Shown one piece after another: positions 1-6,517 of a stretch of 64,000 nt of DNA; position 1 is the first letter of the stretch, and every line of letters begins with the position of its first letter. The notes under the pieces were generated by a model that worked only from the letters and a program-made list of their open reading frames with translations, ran no database searches and was not told the origin of the DNA. The stretch lies in NCBI RefSeq assembly GCF_002483225.1, contig NZ_DLHL01000001.1:1-64000 (forward strand), written 5' to 3'. A program made the translations under genes and the position numbers. The stretch is from Gemmatimonas sp. UBA7669 (GTDB taxonomy: Bacteria; Gemmatimonadota; Gemmatimonadetes; Gemmatimonadales; Gemmatimonadaceae).

Positions 1-475
1 TGACAGACATAGAAGCATCTTGGCCATCAGCCTCGCCATCGCCGCGGCGGAATACGGCCGGCGCGTGTACTACGCGACGCTGGCCGATCTGATCACCTCA
101 CTCGAAGAAGCGCAGCAAGCCGGGCACCTCACCCGACGACTGCGCACGCTCGTCTTTCCGAGCCTCATGGTGATCGACGAGATCGGGTATCTGCCGATCT
201 CGCGCACCGGCGCGCAGCTCTTCTTCCAGCTCATGAGCCGCCGCTACGAACACGCGTCGACCGTGCTCACCAGCAACAAGGGCTTTGAGGAATGGGGCGA
301 CGTCTTTGGCGACGAAACGATGGCCGCCGCGCTCATCGACCGCCTCCTGCATCACTGCCACATCGTCAACATCCGCGGCAACAGCTACCGGATGCGGCAG
401 CACCGCGATCTGGCACTCCGCCGAAGTGAACCGGACCCCGAGTCGGCGCGGCGTCCCCGCCGCCAGGAGCGCTAA
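1..475 (+). CDS. istB: IstB-like ATP-binding protein of IS21 (5' partial)
   Basis: This is the transposition helper ATPase of an IS21-family element, which assists the IstA transposase in target choice. The visible 151 residues contain the Walker B-like stretch LMVIDEIGYLPIS, the sensor segment VLTSNKGFEEWG and the typical C-terminus with the NIRGNSYRMRQ motif. The N-terminal DNA-binding part and the Walker A loop are not readable. Before the visible part, the expected GKTHLAI segment seems out of frame by one base near position 18. The gene is therefore either cut by the window edge or frameshifted. No istA is visible. Confidence 0.8.
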   Translation, partial: DRHRSILAISLAIAAAEYGRRVYYATLADLITSLEEAQQAGHLTRRLRTLVFPSLMVIDEIGYLPISRTGAQLFFQLMSRRYEHASTVLTSNKGFEEWGDVFGDETMAAALIDRLLHHCHIVNIRGNSYRMRQHRDLALRRSEPDPESARRPRRQER

Positions 476-503
476 CCGCTACGCCGGGCCAGCCCCCCGC
501 CGG

Positions 504-552
504 GTGTGCAATTTCGATCAGCAGAAGTGTGCAATTTCAATCGGCATTGACA
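504..552. repeat. IS21 terminal direct repeats and right tip
   Basis: Two near-identical 18-bp repeats (504-521 and 527-544) are followed by the terminal ttgaca at 547-552. This arrangement matches the multiple transposase-binding sites known at IS21-family ends. It lies directly after istB, which always sits near the right end. Confidence 0.65.
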
Positions 553-1106
553 CCCCCGCGCCGCCCGCCCAAAGCCTGATCTCCGTGCGCCCATGGTGGC
601 GCACGTACGCGTTTGGTCTTCGATCAGGCCTGCCCCCGTGCGGCACCGGACCACGCCACCGTCCAGAGGTCCTCCATGCTGTTCCTTCACTCCGCACGTG
701 CTCGCGGCCGTCGTGGGCTGCGACCGGTCGTCGTCGCCCTGCCGTTTCTCGGGCACGCACTGCTTGCCTCCGGCGTCCGTCGCTCGCGCAGCCGAGGCGG
801 GAGTACCAGGCGCGACGCGGCCGCCCGACCCGGATCTCCGGTTCCGCGATGCCGCGTTTCACAATCGCGCGGCGCGGGATATGCGTCACACTCGCGCAGA
901 TGTCGGCGCACAAGGCCCGCGTTAAGCGCCTTGGAGCGATGCATCAACCGGTGATGCGCTCGATGGGCGGCAAGTAGATAGGGTTTCTGCTCGTCATACC
1001 GGCGTTGAACGCGTGGCGAGCCTACGCACGCTCGCATCCCGTCGTTGCCATGTCCAATCGCACATTTGTTGATTGGGCGGAGAAACACTTTCTCAGGAGT
1101 ACACCG
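553..1106. other. 554-bp stretch without a recognisable gene
   Basis: Between the IS end and the Csp gene, open frames on both strands are arginine-rich with no domain signature, so I take them as high-GC shadows. A ribosome-binding site for the Csp gene is visible at 1095-1099. No copper palindrome or MerR-type operator is found here. Confidence 0.6.
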
Positions 1107-1475
1107 ATGGCCAGCATCGAATTGGGGACCTACCTTCGCGGCAACAGTGCGAAGTATCACGACTGCATCGAGGCGTGCGTCGCGTGCCTGGTGGCGTGCG
1201 AGATGTGTTCGGACGCCTGCCTGGACGAGAAGGACATCGCCATGATGCGCTCGTGCATTCGCCTCGACCGCGATTGTGCGGACGCGTGCACCGCGGCTAT
1301 CCGTGCGATGAGCCGCGGTGGCCCGCTCTCGGCCGAGCTGTGCCGAGCCTGTGCCGAGGCATGCGACGCATGCGCCGCCGAGTGCGAGAAGCACGCAGGC
1401 ATGGCCGAGCACTGCCGACTCTGCGCCGAAGCATGCCACAAGTGCGCCGAGGCTTGCCGTCGGATGGCCGCGTAA
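1107..1475 (+). CDS. Csp-type four-helix-bundle copper storage protein
   Basis: This 122-residue protein is rich in cysteine on helical repeats (CIEACVACLVACEMCSDAC, ELCRACAEACDACAAEC, CRLCAEACHKCAEAC). The pattern is that of the DUF326/Csp family, whose four-helix bundle binds many Cu(I) ions through inward-facing cysteines. There is no signal peptide, so it should be cytosolic like Csp3. The start at 1107 is chosen because AGGAG lies 7 bases upstream at 1095-1099; a longer upstream extension lacks family similarity. It stands alone between the IS21 end and the ynfA remnant. Other Csp copies in the window are at 15542, 29137 (exported) and 60503. Confidence 0.87.
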   Translation: MASIELGTYLRGNSAKYHDCIEACVACLVACEMCSDACLDEKDIAMMRSCIRLDRDCADACTAAIRAMSRGGPLSAELCRACAEACDACAAECEKHAGMAEHCRLCAEACHKCAEACRRMAA

Positions 1476-1634
1476 TCCGACCTGCGCGCGGTGGCATACC
1501 ACGCGCGGAGTGGCCCGCCTTGTGTTCCATAGTGCTCGGCGGGCCACCGACGGGTCATGTCACCGACCCGTTCATGCATTGGATCGCTTATGCACAAGTC
1601 CGTTCGTGCACGGATCACTTCCTCAGCTCCCGCC

Positions 1635-2039
1635 GTGCGCATTTTAGAATCGCTAGTCCTGTTTCTGGGGGCCGGCCTCATGGAGATTGACGGGGGTTAC
1701 CTCGTTTGGCTCTGGCTCCGCAATGACCGAAGTGTGTGGCTCGGGGCACTCGGCGGACTGCTGCTCGTCTTGTACGGCGTGTTGCCGACGATGCAACCAG
1801 CGGGCTTTGACTTTGGACGGGTCTATGCGGCGTACGGCGACGTGTTCGTCTGCTCTGGGTGCTGTGGGCGCATCGACGGCATCAAGCCCGATGTCGCCAC
1901 TGTGGTTGGCGCCGTGATCTGCCTCATCGGCGTAGGCGTCGCGGACCACGCGATGCCGGCGAGTGGGACTTTCAGTCGGCGAAACATCGCGCGTGCGTCA
2001 TCCGCTGCGCCGACTGCAACGGCGCTCCAACTCACATAA
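1635..2039 (+). CDS. ynfA: YnfA/UPF0060 family small membrane protein, probably damaged
   Basis: The first 75 residues match the UPF0060 (YnfA) family of four-helix inner-membrane proteins: a leading hydrophobic helix with the motif MEIDGGYLVWLWLR, then GGLLLVLYGVLPTMQPA and GRVYAAYG. The next segment reads CSGCCG in this frame where the family has a hydrophobic helix. The +1 frame over 1852-1872 gives LLWVLWA, after which RIDGIKPDVATVVGAVICLIGVGV returns in the first frame. Two compensating indels are therefore likely. The C-terminus is also longer than the usual ~108 residues. The GTG start at 1635 is a guess. The protein is either an inactive remnant or a sequencing artefact. YnfA homologues have been linked to small-molecule efflux. 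Confidence 0.6.
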   Translation: MRILESLVLFLGAGLMEIDGGYLVWLWLRNDRSVWLGALGGLLLVLYGVLPTMQPAGFDFGRVYAAYGDVFVCSGCCGRIDGIKPDVATVVGAVICLIGVGVADHAMPASGTFSRRNIARASSAAPTATALQLT

Positions 2040-2342
2040 GAGAAACCTCGCGGACGGCGGACCAAAGGCGAACGGCCCGAGAAGCACCGGGGTGCCACTC
2101 GCGGCGTCCCGACGAGCGCGCAGCTCGCCCGAGAAGCACGGGAGTCCGTCGGAGCGGATCTCACCCGGCAGCACGTCGGTCTGGCGATGGATACCACCGA
2201 CGATGTTGCGATAACCCACACACTGACGCGGCGGAGCGTTGGAAAGGCGCACCCGAAAGGTGACCATGAGTTCGGCAGAGTCGCTCGTGTCATCCGACCA
2301 ACCCAGCACGCGCACGCCCAAAATGCATGGTGCGCGTGCAGG
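2040..2342. other. 303-bp gap downstream of ynfA and the mer operon
   Basis: This is a convergent region between the ynfA remnant and the end of merC. Open frames here are shadows without domain features, and I see no strong hairpin terminator. Confidence 0.5.
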
Positions 2343-2726
2343 TCAACGCAAGGTCGCGCTGCACCGTCTCCGGGCGCTGACGTTCCAGATCGTTGCGCCG
2401 ATCAGCGCGACGACGCCCGTCCAGATCACCTGCATCGCGGGAAAGTCATGGATGAAGACGACGCCGGCGACGAGCGCGATAGCTACCAACACGGCCACGA
2501 TGAGCGGCCCCGTCAGCCCGTCGATGCGTCGCCCACCCCCAAAACCCCAGAGGGCGACGGCGAGCGACGCGAACATCAACGGCCACAGGATCGCGTCGTT
2601 CTTCAGGAAACCGAGGCCCACCGCGGAGAGACCGGCGATGATAAGCGGCGTGCCCGCGCAGCAGAGCGCGGCAAACACCGCACCCAACACGCCGCCGGTA
2701 TCGGCAACTCGTACGGCCTTGCTCAT
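2343..2726 (-). CDS. merC: MerC-like mercuric ion transport membrane protein
   Basis: This 127-residue hydrophobic protein has about four membrane helices and begins MSKAVRVADTGG. It has a vicinal Cys pair in the first helix (ALCCAGTPLI), followed by GLSAVGLGFL, which resembles the MerC segment around its first-helix cysteines. MerC-type proteins move Hg(II) across the inner membrane to MerA. The ATG at 2726 overlaps the merE stop as ATGA, so the gene is translationally coupled and last in the operon. A MerF-like identity is possible because of the CC pair, but the length and four helices favour MerC. Confidence 0.72.
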   Translation of the reverse strand: MSKAVRVADTGGVLGAVFAALCCAGTPLIIAGLSAVGLGFLKNDAILWPLMFASLAVALWGFGGGRRIDGLTGPLIVAVLVAIALVAGVVFIHDFPAMQVIWTGVVALIGATIWNVSARRRCSATLR

Positions 2727-2971
2727 CTTCGGTTCGGCCGTACAGGCTCGGGACGCCCATGTCCGGCCGACGTTCCCGCTCGTGGTTTCAGCAGAGGCCA
2801 CAGCGAGAACAGAAACGCCACTACGAGCACGGTGATCGCAACGCCCATGTACTGCGCAAGCCATGCGGTACCCGCGCTACCGCCCAAGAGCACGAGTAGC
2901 AGTATCGCATGACACGGACACGTCAGCGCCACGCCAATCATGCCCAGCGTTCGGCGCGTGGACATGGCCAT
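2723..2971 (-). CDS. merE: MerE-like small mercury transporter
   Basis: This 82-residue two-helix membrane protein carries the motif ALTCPCHAILLL in its first helix. The paired cysteines in a TCPCH context are the signature of MerE, the broad mercury transporter. The start at 2971 overlaps the merP stop as TAATG; ATG at 2965 is an alternative. The stop overlaps the merC start. It sits between merP and merC as a coupled gene of the mer operon. Confidence 0.75.
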   Translation of the reverse strand: MAMSTRRTLGMIGVALTCPCHAILLLVLLGGSAGTAWLAQYMGVAITVLVVAFLFSLWPLLKPRAGTSAGHGRPEPVRPNRR

Positions 2972-3408
2972 TATCGCGTGACCTTGGTCGCCGTGTACCC
3001 CAAGGTCTTTATCGCCGCGATCATTTGCGCCTCGGTCACTTTCGCCGGATCGAACGTCACGACCGCTGTGCCTTTCTCGTAGCTCACATCGGCTTTGGCC
3101 ACGCCGGGCAGGCGGGTGAGAACTTTCCGCGTACTCAGGACGCATCCGGCACATGTCATGCCTTTGACCGTGAACGTAATCGTCTGCGATGCCGCGACTT
3201 GCTGTGCGGCCGATGCCGACGTGACGGGTGTTGGCGTCGTGGGGGGCTGCGCGTCGCTGGGCACATGCGCCGGCAGCGTGGCAGCGTGCGCGGCCGGCAC
3301 GAGGCTGAAGGACGAGGTGCGACCCGGCGTACTCGAGCCGCACAGGTCGCAGAGCGCAATGGTGCCGGTGACGGCGAAAATACCGAGGGTGGCGAGTGGC
3401 TTGTGCAT
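2971..3408 (-). CDS. merP: MerP-like periplasmic mercury-binding protein
   Basis: This 145-residue protein has an N-terminal signal peptide, a low-complexity Thr/Pro/Ala linker and a C-terminal HMA domain. The HMA domain has KGMTCAGC as the metal-binding GMTCxxC motif and ends VTEAQMIAAIKTLGYTATKV. MerP scavenges Hg(II) in the periplasm and passes it to MerT. It is longer than classical MerP (~91 residues) because of the linker, which also carries CDLCG near residue 24, a possible extra thiol site. The start at 3408 begins the signal sequence MHKPLATLGIFAVTG. merT lies 94 bases upstream. Confidence 0.85.
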   Translation of the reverse strand: MHKPLATLGIFAVTGTIALCDLCGSSTPGRTSSFSLVPAAHAATLPAHVPSDAQPPTTPTPVTSASAAQQVAASQTITFTVKGMTCAGCVLSTRKVLTRLPGVAKADVSYEKGTAVVTFDPAKVTEAQMIAAIKTLGYTATKVTR

Positions 3409-3502
3409 GGGGACTAGGAGTAGACAGAAGGTTTTGCGCAGTGTGCGCCGTGTCGCCAGCCGAGGGCGGGCCCCGCGGCGCCGAGGGTTGCGCCGCGACG
3501 GA

Positions 3503-3877
3503 TCAGAGCAGGAGCACGGACCATCGCTCGAACGTGAGGAACACCAGCGCCACGACGGCGGCAAGCCACAGCAGGACCTTGTCGCGCGTGCGGTCGCGGG
3601 GGACGGTGCAGGTCCCATCCGGCGCACACACCGGGGCTCGGCGTCGGCCGTACACCACGTAAAAGCCGAGGGCCAACAACACGACGGCCATCACGGTGAA
3701 GAGCGGCTGCAGCGGCGCAAACGTGCTGGCGAGTCCCGCGCCGACGCCCAGCGTGACGAACAGCAGCGGGCCGACGCAGCAGAGCGAGGCCAAGAATGCC
3801 GCGCCCACGGCTCCCACGGCGGCCAGCAGCCCGCGTCTCGCCCGCGGCTGATCGGTGGTGAGTTCACGAGTCGTCAT
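3503..3877 (-). CDS. merT: MerT mercuric transport membrane protein
   Basis: This 124-residue protein has three predicted helices. The first contains ASLCCVGPLLFV, the vicinal Cys pair that accepts Hg(II) from MerP. A second cysteine-containing loop, APVCAPDGTCTVP, follows the second helix, as in MerT. Its ATG overlaps the merA stop as ATGA. The order merA before merT reverses the classical Tn501/Tn21 arrangement. Confidence 0.88.
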   Translation of the reverse strand: MTTRELTTDQPRARRGLLAAVGAVGAAFLASLCCVGPLLFVTLGVGAGLASTFAPLQPLFTVMAVVLLALGFYVVYGRRRAPVCAPDGTCTVPRDRTRDKVLLWLAAVVALVFLTFERWSVLLL

Positions 3878-5751
3878 GCGCAGCAGCTCAACTTCGCGAC
3901 GCCCATCGAGCCGCCCTGCGCGGCGTGTTTGAGGCTCTCGACCCACGTGAGATATGGGTGCAGCGTGCCTGAGAGATCGCGCACGGTCAGCCCAAAGCGC
4001 ACCGCGAGCGTCGCCTCGCCCATGAACTCACCCGCATTGGGAGCGACCGCGTGCACGCCCAGAATGCGGCCGGAGCCCGTCTCGCTAACGAGTTTTACGA
4101 GACCGCGCCGGTCGTAGCTCACCAGCGCACGGGGAACGTGAGCCATGTCTAGTACGCTCACGTCGACATGATGACCCGCAGCGCGCGCGGCCGCCTCGGT
4201 CAGACCCACCGACGCGACCTGCGGCGCCGTGAAGGTCACGCTCGGGACAGCGGTTAGGTCGAGTTCGCGTGGTGCGTCACTCGCGGCGCCGACGCCGTGC
4301 AGAGCCTTCAACGCATTCTCCGCCGCCACACGCCCACCAGCGGCCGCCACATACACGTAGCCCGGGCCGCCGGTCACGTCACCGGCCGCGTACACGTCTG
4401 CGTGCGCGGTGCGCAGCATGGCATCGGTCTGGATATAGCCAGTCGGCGACAGCGTCACCCCGACGTCCTCCAACCCCAGATCACGCGTGTTCGGACGACG
4501 GCCCGTGGCGACGAGCACGCGCTCGGCCCGGAGCTGCCCCTCGAGCGTGCCTTGGGTGATGTGCACAACGACCTCGGTGCCGTCGCGCTCAACGCGGGTC
4601 GCGCTCGTACCCGTGTGGATCTCGATCCCCTCGGCTTCGAGCGCCTCGCGCAGCACGGCCGCGATCTCCAGATCTTCGCCCGGAAGCAATTGTGCACGCC
4701 GTTGGACGAGCACGACCCGAACGCCAAAGCGCGCGAACATCTGCCCGAGCTCGACGCCCACGGGACCGCCGCCGAGCACGATCATCGACGCCGGCAGCGC
4801 GTCCAGGGCCATCGCGCTCGTGCTGTCGAGCGCATCGACCGCGTCGAGGCCCGGAATCGACGGGAGCGCCGCCGAGGCGCCGGTGGCCACAATCACCTTG
4901 CGGGCCGTATGATCTCGCCCCGTCGCGGCATCGCCCACACGCACGCGCAGCACACCGTCCGCACCCGGCAGCAGCCGTGCGTGCCCGATCAAGCGCGCGA
5001 CGCCGGGATAGCTCGCGAGCACGTCGGCGTACTTGGCCTCGCGCAGCTCCTCCACCAGCGCGTCCTTCTGTCGGACGACTTCACGCCAGTTGACGGACGG
5101 TTCGCAGGGCGCGATCCCGGGGAACCCCCGTCGGGCTGCATGGACGTGCGCCGCCGCCTCCATGAGCATCTTGGACGGTATGCAGCCGACGTTGACGCAC
5201 GTGCCGCCCAGCGTCTCGCTTTCCACGATACCGACCGTTGCACCCATCCCGGCCGCCTGGATGGCCGCAGCGACGCCCGCGCCGCCCGTGCCGAGGATGA
5301 GCAGGTCGAAGTCCGAGGCCGGCGTGGATCGACTAGTTTCGGCGTCGCGGCCGGACGCGTCGACTTGCACGACGCGGGTTGGTGCCTCGCCGGCGAACGA
5401 TGGCGTGTCCGAACACCGCGTTGCTAGCGCCACGGCCTCGGGTGATGCGGACGCAGCCGTCGAGGCGCAGCACGACGCGGCGGCGACGGCGGCGCTCGAT
5501 CCTGCATCTTGGCCGTCATCGAGGTCGGGCATGATCGGCGCTGCACCATACCCGGCGCGCTCGACCGCCGTGACGAGCGCGCCCGTCAGCGCAGGGGCGG
5601 GCGTCGCGCCAGGCGCGAGTTCAACCTGCCCACGGCCAGCCCGATAGTCGGCATGGGCCGCCCGGACACCGTCAACGCGCTCAAGCGCCGTGGAGACGCG
5701 TCGGGAGCAATCGAGGCAGGTCATGCCCGTGATCGTGAGGTCCAACGTCAT
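3874..5751 (-). CDS. merA: Mercuric reductase MerA
   Basis: This cytosolic flavoprotein reduces Hg(II) to volatile Hg(0) with NADPH. The 625-residue product has an N-terminal HMA domain (GMTCLDC, residues 9-15), then the pyridine nucleotide-disulfide oxidoreductase fold. The FAD loop LGTGGAGVAAAIQAA is followed by the redox motif GGTCVNVGCIPSK with the active cysteines near 185 and 190. The NAD loop is VLGGGPVGVELGQMFARFG. The C-terminus KLSCCA supplies the vicinal cysteines that bind Hg(II) from the adjacent subunit. The linker after the HMA domain contains an extra SCC motif. The start at 5751 fits the HMA boundary; a short upstream GTG extension is possible. It follows merR by 20 bases. 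Confidence 0.95.
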   Translation of the reverse strand: MTLDLTITGMTCLDCSRRVSTALERVDGVRAAHADYRAGRGQVELAPGATPAPALTGALVTAVERAGYGAAPIMPDLDDGQDAGSSAAVAAASCCASTAASASPEAVALATRCSDTPSFAGEAPTRVVQVDASGRDAETSRSTPASDFDLLILGTGGAGVAAAIQAAGMGATVGIVESETLGGTCVNVGCIPSKMLMEAAAHVHAARRGFPGIAPCEPSVNWREVVRQKDALVEELREAKYADVLASYPGVARLIGHARLLPGADGVLRVRVGDAATGRDHTARKVIVATGASAALPSIPGLDAVDALDSTSAMALDALPASMIVLGGGPVGVELGQMFARFGVRVVLVQRRAQLLPGEDLEIAAVLREALEAEGIEIHTGTSATRVERDGTEVVVHITQGTLEGQLRAERVLVATGRRPNTRDLGLEDVGVTLSPTGYIQTDAMLRTAHADVYAAGDVTGGPGYVYVAAAGGRVAAENALKALHGVGAASDAPRELDLTAVPSVTFTAPQVASVGLTEAAARAAGHHVDVSVLDMAHVPRALVSYDRRGLVKLVSETGSGRILGVHAVAPNAGEFMGEATLAVRFGLTVRDLSGTLHPYLTWVESLKHAAQGGSMGVAKLSCCA

Positions 5752-5771
5752 CGCGGTGTGGTCGGTGATGG

Positions 5772-6344
5772 TCACGTGCCGAGCCCGCGGTCGGAACTGG
5801 CGCGCGCTGTGCCGTGCGCGACGGGTGCGAAAGGTGCGAGGCTTTCCGCGCTGAGCGCCGCGATGATCGGACAATCGCGAGCGTCCACGACCGTATCGGG
5901 ACCGCACGTGTGCTCGCACTCGACGACCAAGTCAGCGAGTGCGAGGCGGAGTGTGCCGAGCATCCGCATCTTCTCGTCGATGTCGTGGATCTTGGCCACC
6001 GCGACTTCATGCACCGCGAGCCCGGTTCCGCGGCGAGCGGCGGAGCCACGCAGCTGGAGCAATTCGTCGATCTCCGCGAGCGTAAACCCGAGCACCTGAG
6101 CGTGCTTGATGAAGTGCACGATGCCCGCCGCCTCGGGCGGGTACTCGCGGTACCTGCTGGCTCGGCGACCGGACGGCTGCAAGAGGCCGCGGCGCTCATA
6201 GTAACGGAGCGTGTCCGCACTGACGCCCGCGCGAGCGGCCAAGTCTCCGATGCGAAGAACGGCGGCGGATGGCGGCAGCGTTGCTTCGGGTGACTCGGTC
6301 CGGACGGCGTGAGAACGTGCAGGGGACTTTGGGGACGCGGGCAT
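5772..6344 (-). CDS. merR: MerR-family mercury-responsive regulator
   Basis: This 190-residue protein has an N-terminal tail of about 30 residues, then the winged-helix segment RIGDLAARAGVSADTLRYYERRGLL. A long dimerisation helix follows, then ECEHTCGPDTVVDARDCPII. Cysteines in this region correspond to the Hg-binding site of MerR (Cys at the helix end, loop and C-terminal loop). It is the first gene of the operon it should control, which differs from the divergent merR of many proteobacteria. The ATG at 6344 lies about where the predicted transcript starts, so the mRNA is probably leaderless. MerR is expected to twist the 20-bp-spaced promoter on Hg(II) binding. Confidence 0.9.
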   Translation of the reverse strand: MPASPKSPARSHAVRTESPEATLPPSAAVLRIGDLAARAGVSADTLRYYERRGLLQPSGRRASRYREYPPEAAGIVHFIKHAQVLGFTLAEIDELLQLRGSAARRGTGLAVHEVAVAKIHDIDEKMRMLGTLRLALADLVVECEHTCGPDTVVDARDCPIIAALSAESLAPFAPVAHGTARASSDRGLGT

Positions 6345-6350
6345 ACAGCA

Positions 6351-6382
6351 ACCATACACCTTGGAGTGCGCTCCAGAGTCAA
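6351..6382 (-). promoter_or_regulatory. MerR-type promoter/operator of the mer operon
   Basis: On the minus strand a TTGACT -35 box (6377-6382) and a TATGGT -10 box (6351-6356) are separated by 20 bp, too long for normal sigma-70 use but typical of MerR-activated promoters. The spacer carries the inverted repeat TGGAG-CGCA-CTCCA (6362-6375). The -10 box ends only 6 bases before the merR ATG. Confidence 0.85.
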
Positions 6383-6460
6383 GCGCGCAAGGACACGACC
6401 CTCGCGCGGTATGAGCCAACCATCGGCAAATACCCACGTCGAAGCTATTGCCGACAAATG

Positions 6461-6510
6461 CTATCAGGATTAAAGTCAACGCTATCTGATAGTCGTTCTC
6501 ATCCGATAGC
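6461..6510. promoter_or_regulatory. Repeated CTATCNGAT boxes upstream of the TonB receptor
   Basis: Three related boxes occur in 50 bp: CTATCAGGAT (6461-6470), the near-palindrome CTATCTGATAG (6482-6492) and ATCCGATAGC (6501-6510, inverted). They end 7 bases before the receptor ATG, where a repressor could block transcription or translation. I cannot assign a regulator; it may respond to the receptor's substrate. Confidence 0.5.
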
Positions 6511-6517
6511 CTTCGCC

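Larger units (their letters stand above)
1..552 (+). mobile_element. IS21-family insertion sequence, right end
   Basis: The element holds the C-terminal part of istB followed by a terminal region. Two copies of a repeat starting gtgtgcaatttc lie 23 bp apart (504-521 and 527-544), and the element then ends in ttgaca at 547-552. IS21-family elements typically end in TG...CA with multiple terminal repeats bound by the transposase, which fits. The left end and istA lie outside the window, so completeness and target duplication cannot be judged. Confidence 0.75.

Noticed and set aside
285..977. Long open frames on both strands between the IS21 end and the Csp gene
   Set aside because: Arg/Pro/Ala-rich composition, no domain motif, overlap of several frames; typical of high-GC shadow frames.
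4297..5427. A 376-codon plus-strand frame inside merA
   Set aside because: It lies antisense to the clearly coding merA and shows no family motif.
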